Shown: positions 8,403 to 17,959, counted from the stretch's first letter. The stretch is 64,000 nt of DNA from CAYQTO01 sp964420455 (GCA_964420455.1 CAYQTO010000004.1:8627-72626), one strand, 5' to 3'. Notes: a model not told the origin generated them from the letters alone. Numbers and translations are program-made.

Positions 8403-9616
8403 CCCCCATCAGCGGTCTGGCTTGCGAAATACTCCTGATATTGCGGAAGGGACTTCTGAATCGCGCGGGCCAGTGCGCCACGGATGGATCCGATCGATTC
8501 CTTCTCCGAACGGTTCTGATCGTCGGGGAAGACCCGGTTGGTGAAGAAGACCATGTAGGTACCGCTGAGCCGGTCGAACCAGACGAGGGTGCCGGTGTAG
8601 CCGGAGTGGCCAAAGACGGCGGTCTCGGGCGTCTTGTTGAGCGGTGTCAGGTAGGGCTCCACCTCGTAGACGTCGAAGCCGAGGCCACGGTCCTCGCCGA
8701 TGGAATCGGGAATCTGGTCCTGCGTGGCGGCGGCGAGCACATCGGGGTCGATGATCTGACGGCCATGCCACTTCCCATCCTGGAGGATCATCTCGCACCA
8801 GTTGGCGATGTCGGGTGCCGAGGAGAACAGGCCTGCGTTGCCGGGACAGTGGTCCTCGAACCCGTGGTAGTTGGCGAGGGGGTCGTGGACCTCGCCGGCG
8901 AGCAGGCTGCCGTCGCCTTTCTCCAGCGTCGGCACCACGCGGTCCATCGCCTGGGAGGGAACCGTATAGAAGGTCGACGTCATCCCCAGAGGCGTATAGA
9001 CACGATTGCGCAGCAGGTCCTCGAGGCGGATGCCCGACGCGTTCTCGACCACCCGGGCCAGTGTCTGGAAGTTGAGGCAGCTGTAGGTATAGCCTTCCTT
9101 GGGGGTGTAGGAGGGCTCGAGGGCCGCGTAGGTGCGGATGAGGGCGTCGGCCGGTGCCTCGTCCTCGGCGCGGGTCTCCTCGACCCGATCGCGGCTCTCG
9201 TAGGCCTTGAGCCCGGAGGTGTGTGTCATGAGGTCGTGAATGGTGACCGATTCCTTGCCGTTGCTGCCGAAGCGGGGGATATACGTATCGACCTCGTCGT
9301 CGGTGGAAAGCAGCCCATCGCCAAGGAGCAGAAACGCGGCGGTGGCGGTACCGGCGACCTTGCTGACCGAGGCCAGGTCGAAGACCGCATCCGTCGTCAT
9401 GGGGCGGCTTTCGGGATCGTAGGTAAACCGGCCGTAGGCGCGCTCGAAGCGGAAGCGGCCCGGCTGGCCGACGACAAGGACCGCGCCCGGGTAGACTTCC
9501 TCCTCCAGTCCCCGTTCCACGATCTCGTCCAGGGCGTCGAGATCGATTGGTGAACTGGCGGAAGCTTCAAGGGGCATGGCAAGAAGGGCGAGGAGGAGGG
9601 GAACAAAGACGCGCAT
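8399..9616 (-). CDS. Secreted serine hydrolase of the beta-lactamase/PBP (class C-like) family
   Basis: 405 residues from ATG 9616, preferred over longer starts because it begins with a Sec signal (RVFVPLLLALLAMPLEASA) and longer versions overlap the divergent gene. The Pfam beta-lactamase (S12) motifs are present: S83-x-x-K86 in LASVSK, MTHTSGL, the tyrosine motif YSCLN (the usual YxN has Cys in place of Asn) and HSG in FGHSGYTG. Such proteins are D-Ala-D-Ala carboxypeptidases, esterases or amidases acting in the periplasm; true resistance activity cannot be inferred. It is divergent from a NagZ-like glycosidase, suggesting joint cell-wall or glycan turnover. Confidence 0.88.
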   Translation of the reverse strand: MRVFVPLLLALLAMPLEASASSPIDLDALDEIVERGLEEEVYPGAVLVVGQPGRFRFERAYGRFTYDPESRPMTTDAVFDLASVSKVAGTATAAFLLLGDGLLSTDDEVDTYIPRFGSNGKESVTIHDLMTHTSGLKAYESRDRVEETRAEDEAPADALIRTYAALEPSYTPKEGYTYSCLNFQTLARVVENASGIRLEDLLRNRVYTPLGMTSTFYTVPSQAMDRVVPTLEKGDGSLLAGEVHDPLANYHGFEDHCPGNAGLFSSAPDIANWCEMILQDGKWHGRQIIDPDVLAAATQDQIPDSIGEDRGLGFDVYEVEPYLTPLNKTPETAVFGHSGYTGTLVWFDRLSGTYMVFFTNRVFPDDQNRSEKESIGSIRGALARAIQKSLPQYQEYFASQTADGG

Positions 9617-9743
9617 GGATACCGTCCGAATGTGATGAACCAGCCATGGACCATCGAACGGTCCGGTCTGCAACGTCCTTTTCCATGCTTGCGTGGAATC
9701 GGTCAAAAGGGAACAAGGAGGGCATTCTCCTCGGCGAGCTTCC

Positions 9744-11552
9744 ATGGTTTCCCCAGTCACTCGCGCCGTCACCCTTGCCATCGCGCCACTTCTGGCCGTA
9801 GTTGCCGGCATGGCTCAGGCCCAGACACCGGTCGACTTTGCCCGCACCCAGCCGGTCTTCGAGGACACGCCCGCGCGGATCGTCGACGAGTCGCGATTCG
9901 CCAAGGGCGCGCCCCCGGCGCCGGGCATCCCCCTCCGTCCCCCGGATCTCGGGTGGGTCGACGCCACCCTCGGCTCCATGACCCTCGAACAGAAGGTCGG
10001 CCAAATGTTCATGGCCAGTCAGTCCGTCGACCGACTGACCCACGTGAACAATTACCACATTGGCGGGTTCATCTTCATCGGCAACGGCCAGGATGCGGCC
10101 GACATCGTATCTGTCGTGAATGCGCTGCAGGCCGAGGCCGACATCCCGCTTTGGTTTTCCCTCGACGCGGAGGCGGGCATCGGGGCGCGCGTGGGAAACG
10201 CCACCATTTTTCCCATGGCCATGGCCTTTGGCGCGGTGGAGGACCGCTCGCTCATCGAGGATCTCGGCCGCATCACCGCCCGCGAGTCCCAGGCCCTCGG
10301 CGTCCAGACCGTCCTCGGCCCGGTCGTCGACGTAAACTCCGAGCCCATTAACCCGATCATCTCCACCCGGTCCTACGGCGATGTGCCTGCCCGCATTGCC
10401 GTCTCCGCGGGTCGATTCCTCCAAGGTGCCGCCGCCGAGGGGGCCCTCTGTACCCTCAAGCACTACCCCGGACACGGCGCCACCAAGGGCGACAGTCACA
10501 ATGCGCTCCCCGGCGTCGACATCCCCCGCGCCGCCATCGAGCAGATTCACATCGGCCCCTATCGCCACCTTATCGCCGATCCCGGGGTGGACCTCGTCAT
10601 GACCGCCCACGTCTGGTACAGCGACGTCTACCCGGACGCCCCCTTTCCCGCCACTCTGTCGCCCATCTTCAACGACGAGATTCTCCGCGGCGACCTCGGC
10701 TTCGAGGGCGTTCTCATCTCCGACGCTTTCGGCATGGCGGGTCTGGCGATTGCCGTTCCCGACGAGACGGAACGCGCCCTCCAGGCCATCGAGTCCGGTG
10801 TTGATGTCATCCTGGACACGGGCGACATCGGGACAATGTACAATGGTGTGCTTGCCGCGGTCCAGGCGGGCCGCCTCACTGTCGACCGTATAGACGAGTC
10901 CGCCCGCCGCGTGCTGATTGCCAAGAGCCGCGCGGGCCTCCCCGAGCGGGCCACAGTTGACCCCGTCGCCTGGCAGACAGTCCTCAACCATCCGGAACAC
11001 CGCGCCGCTGTGCGCCGCGTCGCCGAGGCCGCCTTCACCGAAGCACGCAACAACATCGGCGCGCCCGTGATTCAGCCCGGCGACGACGTGCTCCTGCTCA
11101 CGCTCAGCGCCCAGACACTCATCTTCTATCGCTTCTCTCCCCAGCCCCTCCGGGACGCCCTCGCGAGCCGCGTTGCCAGCCTCGACATGCGCCACGTCAG
11201 CCTTTCCGTCAGCACCGCCGAACGCACCGAGACCATTCTCGCCGCCGCCGCCGCCGACAAGGTCATCATCGCCGGCTACGACTGGACGCGAATCTCCTCC
11301 TCCAGCCAGGTCGAACTTATCAATGCGCTCAGCACCGCCGACACTCCGGTCACGTACCTCAGTTTCGGCGCCCCATACCACTACCTGCAGATACCGAACG
11401 TCGACGCGTTCTTCTGCGGATACGCCACGGTCCCGCAAATGCAGGAGGTCGCGGCGGAGGTGTTGGTTGGCGAGCGCGCCGCGGTCGGCCGTCTTCCCGT
11501 CATCGTCGACGGCCTCCCGGTGACCGATTCGACGCACCTCCGGATTTACTGA
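9744..11552 (+). CDS. Secreted family 3 glycoside hydrolase (beta-N-acetylhexosaminidase, NagZ-like)
   Basis: 602 residues from ATG 9744, which opens a Sec signal ending in AQAQ; an upstream in-frame GTG at 9693 would bury it. The catalytic barrel starts with MTLEQKVGQMF, and carries the NagZ-specific loop KHYPGHGATKGDSH, whose Asp-His pair acts as general acid/base, and LISDAFGM with the nucleophile Asp. A C-terminal domain of about 200 residues follows, as in the longer secreted GH3 members. Unlike enteric NagZ it is exported, so it probably acts on periplasmic or external GlcNAc glycans. It contains one GTATAGAC copy (RID codons) and converges on the esterase gene with a seven-base overlap. 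Confidence 0.9.
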   Translation: MVSPVTRAVTLAIAPLLAVVAGMAQAQTPVDFARTQPVFEDTPARIVDESRFAKGAPPAPGIPLRPPDLGWVDATLGSMTLEQKVGQMFMASQSVDRLTHVNNYHIGGFIFIGNGQDAADIVSVVNALQAEADIPLWFSLDAEAGIGARVGNATIFPMAMAFGAVEDRSLIEDLGRITARESQALGVQTVLGPVVDVNSEPINPIISTRSYGDVPARIAVSAGRFLQGAAAEGALCTLKHYPGHGATKGDSHNALPGVDIPRAAIEQIHIGPYRHLIADPGVDLVMTAHVWYSDVYPDAPFPATLSPIFNDEILRGDLGFEGVLISDAFGMAGLAIAVPDETERALQAIESGVDVILDTGDIGTMYNGVLAAVQAGRLTVDRIDESARRVLIAKSRAGLPERATVDPVAWQTVLNHPEHRAAVRRVAEAAFTEARNNIGAPVIQPGDDVLLLTLSAQTLIFYRFSPQPLRDALASRVASLDMRHVSLSVSTAERTETILAAAAADKVIIAGYDWTRISSSSQVELINALSTADTPVTYLSFGAPYHYLQIPNVDAFFCGYATVPQMQEVAAEVLVGERAAVGRLPVIVDGLPVTDSTHLRIY

Positions 11553-13021
11553 TCGAGAAGGGCTCTGATCTCCCGCGCGTAGAGCTCGTAGGCCTCCCGC
11601 GTCAGGTGGAGGCCGTCCCGTGTATACATCCCGGCAAAGAGCCCGTCCCCGTCGACCAGGAGCGGGTGGAGGTCGATCAGCGCGAGGTTCTCGTCGAGGG
11701 CCATCTCGCGGAGGCGGTCGTTCCACGAATTCACCGAATCGGTCAGGTGGGCGAAGCGGCCACCCACCGGCGGGCAGGTCGCGATCACCAGCCGCGTGTC
11801 CGGCGCGCGTTCCTTGATGCGGGCAACGATTCCGCGGAACTCCGCCACCATGCGTTCCTCTGTCGGGTTTCCATCATCCCCGCGTGCGCGGTCGCCAAGG
11901 TCATTGGTCCCCATCATGATCACAGCCATCTCGGGCTGCATGTCGAAGAGCGACAGCTCGAGCCGCCGGCTGAGGCCCTGCGGCTTGATCCCCAGGGTAT
12001 CGGATGAAATCCCGCGGTTGAACACCCTCCAGTCAGGGAGCAACTCCGCGGGGAACGCCTCGGTCGTCGAGGACCCCAGGAGGGCGATGAGGGGCCGATC
12101 GTCCTCCCCAAGGGGGAGCCGGGCATTCTCCTCGGCAAAAAGCGAAAGGCGTTGGAAGTAGTGGCGGGGCCAGCGGTCGTCTTCCGGCCAGGTCTCGGCC
12201 ATCGCCGCCATGTGAAAGTTCAAGTGCGAGGGCAGGTGTGCGGTCCAGTAGTCCCAGTTGTGGGTGCCGGGCAATTCGCGCCAGATGTGGGGGACGCCAA
12301 GTTCCGTGAGGCGCTCGTGGAGTTGGCGGGAATCGAAGATGGCGCCGGTCGCCGTGTCGTCCTCGCCGCAATCGAACATCAGCCGCACATCGGCATCGCG
12401 GAAGGTTTCCGCGCGGTCCCACACCGAGTAGTCCTTCCACCGCTCGGGGTAATCCTCCATCGGGCCGAGCCGCGCGGCGACGTCCTCCATGTCGGGATGG
12501 TTCGTCAGCTTGAGGATCCCCGAGAGGGAACTCGCGGAGCCAAACCGTTCCGGATACCTGGACGCGAGCATTAGCGCGCCATGCCCCCCCATGCTGAGGC
12601 CCATGATTGCCCGTGCCGACCGGTCGCGGATCGTCGGGTAGGTCGCGTCTATATGGTCGACAAGCTCGACCGCAACGTAGCTCTCGTACTGGGATTCGGG
12701 CATCTCCGGCGCGTCGAGGTACCAGCTGTCTTCATCGCCGTCCGGAAACACGAGGATCGCACGGTAACGGCTCGCGACCTCGCCTGCATTCCCCTTTTCC
12801 GGCCAGTCGATGTGGCTGCCCCACTTGCCGTGCAACACATAAACAACCGGGAATTGCTCGCCGGGCGTGCGGTCTTCCGGCAGGTACACCGAGTAGCTCT
12901 TTTGAATCTCCAATACCCGGCTCTCATGGGTGACTTCGATCATTTCGGACATCCCCAAAGAAATCGTCAGGCCCAACACAAAGGAGACCAGGACAGACTG
13001 GAGGGCGATTCGCATCCTCAT
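11546..13021 (-). CDS. Secreted two-domain esterase: alpha/beta-hydrolase (CE1-like) fused to SGNH/GDSL hydrolase
   Basis: 491 residues. ATG 13021 was chosen because it is preceded by GGAAAG at suitable distance and opens a signal sequence. Residues about 35-285 are an esterase-D/feruloyl-esterase type alpha/beta hydrolase with nucleophile elbow GLSMGG, an acid in LMFDCGEDD and the His in GTHNWDYW. Residues about 300-490 are an SGNH hydrolase: block I LLGSSTTEAF (Ser, with the usual GDS written as GSS), a Gly in NRGISSDTL, block III MGTNDLG and block V DGLHLT with the Asp-His pair. The two catalytic units suggest removal of two kinds of ester (acetyl and feruloyl-like) from one polysaccharide. 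Convergent with the GH3 gene. Confidence 0.88.
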   Translation of the reverse strand: MRMRIALQSVLVSFVLGLTISLGMSEMIEVTHESRVLEIQKSYSVYLPEDRTPGEQFPVVYVLHGKWGSHIDWPEKGNAGEVASRYRAILVFPDGDEDSWYLDAPEMPESQYESYVAVELVDHIDATYPTIRDRSARAIMGLSMGGHGALMLASRYPERFGSASSLSGILKLTNHPDMEDVAARLGPMEDYPERWKDYSVWDRAETFRDADVRLMFDCGEDDTATGAIFDSRQLHERLTELGVPHIWRELPGTHNWDYWTAHLPSHLNFHMAAMAETWPEDDRWPRHYFQRLSLFAEENARLPLGEDDRPLIALLGSSTTEAFPAELLPDWRVFNRGISSDTLGIKPQGLSRRLELSLFDMQPEMAVIMMGTNDLGDRARGDDGNPTEERMVAEFRGIVARIKERAPDTRLVIATCPPVGGRFAHLTDSVNSWNDRLREMALDENLALIDLHPLLVDGDGLFAGMYTRDGLHLTREAYELYAREIRALLDQ

Positions 13022-13164
13022 TCGTTCGGTGCTTTCCAGGGACACGTATCAGGTGATCGTGACCCCTCCTTAAGTTGTGGAAAGAGCCGCAACTCTTCCT
13101 TGGAAGTAGCAACCCGTTTTCCCGTATTAGGATCTGACTCGCGGTAAGGAAGGAAACCTTCGTC

Positions 13165-13563
13165 GTGAAATGGCAGGCACTGTTCTTTGTTCTCCCCGTG
13201 GCTTTCGTGTTCGCGCTTCAGGTCGCCGTCCCTGTTATCGTGGATGACCATGTTGAATACACCGGCGACGAGTCAGGCGGCAGTTACGCAGCTCCGCTGA
13301 GCCACCCCATGGTCGAACACCTCCGCGCGGGTCACTACATGACCATTGGGGCGGACGATCAGGGCGACATTCGCATCCGTCCGGTGGAGGGGACGATCGA
13401 GGTGACGGTCCTGCCGCGATTCCTCGAGCGGCTCCAGCCGGACGCCCTGGAGGTCCTCGAGATGCCCGCGGCCACCGAGCACATGTCGATCACCCGCTAT
13501 CGGACGTGGCTGATGATGCTCCATAGCTACCTGACGGTGAAACCGCCAGCCAAAGCGGGGTAA
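13165..13563 (+). CDS. Small membrane-anchored or secreted protein of unknown function
   Basis: 132 residues starting with GTG 13165 behind an AAGGAAGG Shine-Dalgarno. The first 25 residues (KWQALFFVLPVAFVFALQVAVPV) form a single hydrophobic signal or anchor; the rest is soluble, acidic, and mainly predicted beta with a final helix (MSITRYRTWLMMLHSYL). No known family is recognised. It stands alone between two genes on the other strand and converges on the TPR-like gene with six bases between stops. Confidence 0.6.
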   Translation: MKWQALFFVLPVAFVFALQVAVPVIVDDHVEYTGDESGGSYAAPLSHPMVEHLRAGHYMTIGADDQGDIRIRPVEGTIEVTVLPRFLERLQPDALEVLEMPAATEHMSITRYRTWLMMLHSYLTVKPPAKAG

Positions 13564-13569
13564 GGCCGT

Positions 13570-13914
13570 CTAGCCGAAGCGCTCCTGCAAATCCTCCACA
13601 TGGCGGCGGACCTTCTCGATGGTCTCTCGCGCCTGGCGGGGGTCGCGCTCCGCAACCGGGAGGTATTGCCTCCAGGCCTTGAGGGCCGCCGGCCCCGGAC
13701 CGTTCAGCTTCTCCGTCAATGCGGCGTAGTTGTAAAAGGCGCCGCCGAACTCAGGATCCAGCAGCCGCGCATGGGCGAAGGCAAGGCGGGCCCCTTCGTC
13801 GTCGCCTTCCTCCGACAGCAAGGAAGCCTGAAACCACAGCCCCTCTGCGGCGCGGGGATCCCGGATCCGGAACATGATCTTGAACAGATGGCCCAACCGG
13901 GGGACGTAGGGCAT
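13570..13914 (-). CDS. Small TPR-like protein
   Basis: 114 residues from ATG 13914; an in-frame start at 13965 would overlap the upstream gene by 41 bases, while this one leaves ten. The middle is alpha-helical with TPR-type periodicity (GLWFQASLLSEEGDDEGAR, then FAHARLLDPEFGGAFYNYA), suggesting one and a half to two repeats that would bind a partner peptide. No signal peptide. It follows a putative lipoprotein gene on the same strand, so they may be co-transcribed. Function unknown. Confidence 0.55.
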   Translation of the reverse strand: MPYVPRLGHLFKIMFRIRDPRAAEGLWFQASLLSEEGDDEGARLAFAHARLLDPEFGGAFYNYAALTEKLNGPGPAALKAWRQYLPVAERDPRQARETIEKVRRHVEDLQERFG

Positions 13915-13924
13915 AACGGCGCGG

Positions 13925-14266
13925 TTACTCGATCGCGCCTTCGACAACTCCCGGATTATAGTCAATCGTCTTGTGATCGGGCTCGTAGGTCACGAACAAC
14001 TCGTCGTACTCCTCGCCTTCGATCCCCAGGTCCTTGCGCAGCCGGTACCGAAACTGGTTGATCTCGCAATGGGCCCAGCCCTCGTCGTTCATGGCCTGGG
14101 CCACGCGCTGATAGCTGCCGGTTTCCTCAAAGATCGCCCGCATGGCCATGTAGCGCTGCTCGGCGATAAAGCACCGGTCGCGGCGAATGGTGGCACATGA
14201 AGTGCCCAGAACGGCCACAGTCATCAGGAGGGGCAGAAGGTAGCGCACGCGGGGGGCTCCTGGCAT
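13925..14266 (-). CDS. Putative small lipoprotein
   Basis: 113 residues with an N-terminal hydrophobic stretch ending LGTSC (Cys near residue 24); the -3 residue is Gly rather than the preferred Leu, so lipidation is probable but not certain. The mature part is about 90 residues, largely helical and charged, with no family recognised. It is upstream of a TPR-like gene on the same strand and divergent from the RND pump gene. Confidence 0.55.
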   Translation of the reverse strand: MPGAPRVRYLLPLLMTVAVLGTSCATIRRDRCFIAEQRYMAMRAIFEETGSYQRVAQAMNDEGWAHCEINQFRYRLRKDLGIEGEEYDELFVTYEPDHKTIDYNPGVVEGAIE

Positions 14267-14353
14267 GTCGGATGGGGGAATCGCTAATTCCCTTGGCCTG
14301 AAGCGTCAACCTGCGTGAGGACATCGAGGCAAGGGGAGTTCCCACCGCACGCC

Positions 14354-17300
14354 ATGTCGCTTTCCAGCTTCGCCGTCAACGCGCCTGTCAAGGTCTCGAT
14401 GATCTTCCTCGGGGTCCTGCTGCTTGGGTGGATTTCCCTCTCGCGGCTGCCGACCAACCTTTTTCCGGACATTCGGGCGCCCAAAGTCACCGTCACCGTC
14501 ACGACAAATGGCCTCAGCCCCGGCGAGGTCGAGCGGCGCATCAACGAGGTCATCGAGCGGTCCCTTTACTCGATTCGCGGTGTCCTCGACGTCCAGTCGA
14601 TCGCCCGCGCGGACACAGCGGTTATCGTCGTCAACTTCACTTGGGACTCGAACCTCGACTATGCGTTCCTCGAGGTAAAGAAGGCGGCGTCGGATCTCGA
14701 GCGGGATCGTTCCGACGAGATCGAATCGATCTCGGTCCTGCGCTATGATCCGAACGCCATGCCGGTGGTGACGGCGGCCCTCCGGGCACCCGAGAGCATC
14801 GATCTGGAGGACGTCTACAAGACCGCGGAGCGCACGCTCAAGCCGCGCTTCGAGCGACTCGAGGGAGTCGCCAATGTCGTGGTAACCGGCGGCCTCGAGC
14901 GCGAGATCCGCATCGATCTCGACGAACCGCTGCTCCTCGCCTACGATCTCAACGTCAGCACCGTCGTCTCGGCGATCCAGAACGACAATTCGGACGCGAC
15001 CGGTGGCTGGGTCGAGGAAGGGCCGCGGCGCTACCTTTTGAAAGCCGCCGGGGAGTTCCGCAACATCGACGACGTCCGACGGGTGGTGGTCACAAGGCGA
15101 GGGAATTCGCCAATCCTTCTGGGCGACGTTGCCAACGTTTACTTCGCGCCGCGGGAGCCGAAGTCGCTCGTCTATCTAGATGGGGAGGCGGCCGTCGCCC
15201 TCGCCTTCTACCGCAGCCCGGAAAGCAACACCGTCGCCGTCGCCGAAGCCATTCGGGCGGAAATCGAGAACTCTGCCCGTGTCCTTCCGGATACCTGGCA
15301 GATGACGGTTGCCAACGACCAATCGACCTTCATCAGCGCCGCCATCCGCGAGGTCCGCAACAATGCCATCATCGGCGGTGTCCTCGCCATCGTGGTGATC
15401 CTCCTCTTCCTTCGCGACATCATCAGCACGCTGATTGTGGCGATCGCGATCCCGATCTCCATCGTGGCCACCTTCAACCTGATGTATTTCCAAGGCTTGT
15501 CGCTCAACCTGATGACGTTGGGGGGGCTCGCGCTGGGGACGGGTATGCTCGTCGACAACGCGATTGTGGTACTCGAGAATATTTATCGCCTTTTGCAGAC
15601 AGGAAGGGACCGGCGCGAGGCGGCCCGTCTCGGCGTGCGTGAGGTCGGCGGGGCCCTCGTTGCCTCGACGCTGACCACCGTCGCCGTCTTCCTGCCCATC
15701 GTCTTCGTGCGCGGCGTGGCAGGACTGCTTTTCCAGGAGCAGGCCCTCACCGTCGCCTACTCGCTCCTCGGCTCGCTCGTCGTCGCCCTGCTGCTGATTC
15801 CCATGTTGTGTGCGTTCTTCCTTAACCGGCGGGGAACAATGATCTCGCCGGGCGAATCCTTCGACGTTCCACGAAACCCTTACACGATGATCCTTCGGCT
15901 CGCCCTGCGGCTACGTCTCTTGGTCGTGTTGGCTGCGGCCGGTTCCCTATATCTCGTGTATGTCTTTGTGCGGGATATTCCCCAGGAGTTCCTCCCGGCG
16001 ACGGAATCGGACCAGGTCGCTGTCCGGGTTGTTCTTCCAAACGGCACGCCTATCGAGGCCACCGATGATCTGGTCCAATCGATCAACGGGCAACTCCGGC
16101 GTTTTGAACCCGCCCTCGAGTCGGTCCTCTCCCGCGTGGGTGAGCCCGAGGGGGTTGTTAATCCCAACACCCAGGATCCCGACGGCCCGAACACCGCCGA
16201 CATCTTCGTCCGGCTCTTCAGTGGCGACGAGCCGACGACCGCAATCATCGAGCAGGGGCTGGTCGGCTTCTCCTCCTCCGACCTCATTGCAGGGTTGAAG
16301 CCGATCCTGGACCGCGTGCCGGACGCGAAGGTGGAGTTTCGATCGAACGAGGGGACGCTGATGGACCTGGTGGGTTCCGCCCGTGCCCCGCTCATTTTGG
16401 AGATCAGCGGCCCCGAGCTGACGACCCTCAAGGGGCTGGCGGAGGAGGCCCAACGCCGCCTGTCCTCCCTTCCCGAGCTTCGAAACGTCCGGACGAACAT
16501 CCTCGAGGGGGCGCCCGAGGTCATGATTCGGCTGGACAAGGCCCAGTTGTCCCGCCTCGGGCTCGACGTGAGCGGCGTCGGCGGTATTCTCCGCCAGCGC
16601 ATCGAAGGCGAGGTCGCGTCCCAGATCACCCAGGAGGCGGGCGACGTGGACTTGCGCGTTCAGGTTGATTACGGACGTGAGTCGCTCGATACCCTTCGAA
16701 ATATTCTCATCAAGTCGAGCACCGGCGCGCTGATTCGGCTCGAGGCGGTGGCGGAGTTCGAGATCGTGCGCGCCCCGCGCGAGATCGTCCGCCGTGGCCA
16801 GGAACGCGTCGCTTTCGTCCTGGCGGACCTCGCCCCGGGCCTGCGTCTCTCCGAGGGCATCGCCGCAGCCCAGGCCTCCGTCGACGACCTCCCCCTCCCA
16901 CCCCGCTATCTCCTTCGCTTCACCGGAGAGGAGGAGCAGCGCCGTGATGCCTTTGGCGACCTCGCCTTTGCCCTTCTCCTCAGCATCGCCCTCGTCTATA
17001 TGGTGATGGCCTCGATCTTCGAGAGCTTCATCCAGCCGTTGCTCATCATGCTGACGATTCCCCTCGCGGGGCTCGGTGTCGTTGCCGCGCTGCTTTCCAC
17101 CGGCCAGACGTTTAATGTCATGTCGATCATCGGTATTGTGATGTTGGGCGGGATCGTGGTGAACAACGCAATCGTGCTCCTGGATTGCGTGAACCAGGTG
17201 CGCAGTTCCGCTCGCGAGGCGGGGGTCGGGATCGACCCCACCGACAGCCTTGTGCTGGGCTGCAACCGCCGGTTCCGGCCGGTGCTGATGACGACGACAA

Positions 17301-17536
17301 CGACGGTCTTTGGATTGCTGCCAATGGCGATCGGGTTCGGCGACGGGGCGGAACTGCGCCAGGCGATGGCCATCACCGTTCTTGGCGGTCTGATCTCCTC
17401 AACGGTGCTAACGCTGGTGATCATCCCCGTTTGCCAAAGCTACCTCGATTCAGCCACCCAGCTGCTGGGCCGGTTGTTCCGGACGGCGGTTTCGGCAGCC
17501 CCCCCGGAGCCTTCCCTCGCCCCCGCAAAACGCTGA
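14354..17536 (+). CDS. RND-family efflux transporter permease (AcrB/HAE-1 type)
   Basis: 1060 residues, the usual length, from ATG 14354 (SLSSFAVNAPVKVSMIFLGV is the typical first helix). Twelve membrane helices with two large periplasmic loops are visible. TM4 carries GGLALGTGMLVDNAIVVLENI with the proton-relay Asp, and the second half mirrors it with GGIVVNNAIVLLDCVNQ, where the second Asp of some members is Asn. It should be the inner-membrane pump of a tripartite efflux system driven by proton influx. No membrane-fusion protein or outer-membrane channel gene is adjacent, so partners must be encoded elsewhere. Confidence 0.92.
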   Translation: MSLSSFAVNAPVKVSMIFLGVLLLGWISLSRLPTNLFPDIRAPKVTVTVTTNGLSPGEVERRINEVIERSLYSIRGVLDVQSIARADTAVIVVNFTWDSNLDYAFLEVKKAASDLERDRSDEIESISVLRYDPNAMPVVTAALRAPESIDLEDVYKTAERTLKPRFERLEGVANVVVTGGLEREIRIDLDEPLLLAYDLNVSTVVSAIQNDNSDATGGWVEEGPRRYLLKAAGEFRNIDDVRRVVVTRRGNSPILLGDVANVYFAPREPKSLVYLDGEAAVALAFYRSPESNTVAVAEAIRAEIENSARVLPDTWQMTVANDQSTFISAAIREVRNNAIIGGVLAIVVILLFLRDIISTLIVAIAIPISIVATFNLMYFQGLSLNLMTLGGLALGTGMLVDNAIVVLENIYRLLQTGRDRREAARLGVREVGGALVASTLTTVAVFLPIVFVRGVAGLLFQEQALTVAYSLLGSLVVALLLIPMLCAFFLNRRGTMISPGESFDVPRNPYTMILRLALRLRLLVVLAAAGSLYLVYVFVRDIPQEFLPATESDQVAVRVVLPNGTPIEATDDLVQSINGQLRRFEPALESVLSRVGEPEGVVNPNTQDPDGPNTADIFVRLFSGDEPTTAIIEQGLVGFSSSDLIAGLKPILDRVPDAKVEFRSNEGTLMDLVGSARAPLILEISGPELTTLKGLAEEAQRRLSSLPELRNVRTNILEGAPEVMIRLDKAQLSRLGLDVSGVGGILRQRIEGEVASQITQEAGDVDLRVQVDYGRESLDTLRNILIKSSTGALIRLEAVAEFEIVRAPREIVRRGQERVAFVLADLAPGLRLSEGIAAAQASVDDLPLPPRYLLRFTGEEEQRRDAFGDLAFALLLSIALVYMVMASIFESFIQPLLIMLTIPLAGLGVVAALLSTGQTFNVMSIIGIVMLGGIVVNNAIVLLDCVNQVRSSAREAGVGIDPTDSLVLGCNRRFRPVLMTTTTTVFGLLPMAIGFGDGAELRQAMAITVLGGLISSTVLTLVIIPVCQSYLDSATQLLGRLFRTAVSAAPPEPSLAPAKR

Positions 17537-17583
17537 GAATCAACCCTTTCCGTCATTTCGGCTTGCGGCGTCTCTTAGCCCGA

Positions 17584-17613
17584 CTGTCAACTCCGTACAC
17601 ATCGGCTCATAAT
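17584..17613 (+). promoter_or_regulatory. Possible sigma-70 promoter of the HU/IHF gene
   Basis: CTGTCA at 17584-17589 and CATAAT at 17608-17613 with an 18-base spacer, ending 25 bases before the HU/IHF start. The -10 is good, the -35 only fair. Confidence 0.25.
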
Positions 17614-17638
17614 TGACTTCGTCACGGGATTCTGCCCC

Positions 17639-17953
17639 ATGGTCAAGGCAGACATCGTAAAGCGGCTGGCCAACAGCCTCTTTATGAAGGACAAGGACGC
17701 GCTGTTCGTCGTCGATTCCATACTCGACAGCATGAAGCATATCATCTTGACGGAGGGGCGCCTGGAGATTCGGGACTTTGGCGTTTTTCAGGTGAAGGAG
17801 CGCAAGCCCCGCATCGGCCGGAACCCCAAGAACAAAGTCGCCTACCCGATCCCGCCACACAAGGTCGTCACCTTCAAATCCGGCAAGGAGTTGAAGGACT
17901 TGCAACACGTCACCGCGGACGGCGATGGCGATGACGACGCGGAGGACGCCTGA
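17639..17953 (+). CDS. HU/IHF-family nucleoid DNA-binding protein
   Basis: 104 residues, slightly longer than the usual 90-100 because of an acidic tail (DGDGDDDAEDA). It starts VKADIVKRLANSL and contains LEIRDFGVFQVKERK followed by RIGRNPK, the beta-arm tip with the intercalating Pro region used by HU and IHF to bend DNA, and the late HKVVTFKSGKELK. It acts as a dimer compacting the nucleoid. IHF subunit versus HU cannot be decided. The acidic tail may weaken or tune DNA binding. It sits alone, convergent with a lipoprotein gene. Confidence 0.92.
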   Translation: MVKADIVKRLANSLFMKDKDALFVVDSILDSMKHIILTEGRLEIRDFGVFQVKERKPRIGRNPKNKVAYPIPPHKVVTFKSGKELKDLQHVTADGDGDDDAEDA

Positions 17954-17959
17954 ACGGGG

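Noticed and set aside
8399..9616. Calling the serine hydrolase an AmpC beta-lactamase
   Set aside because: The S12 motifs are present, but YSC replaces YxN and KTG is HSG; many family members are esterases or peptidases, so resistance is not supported.
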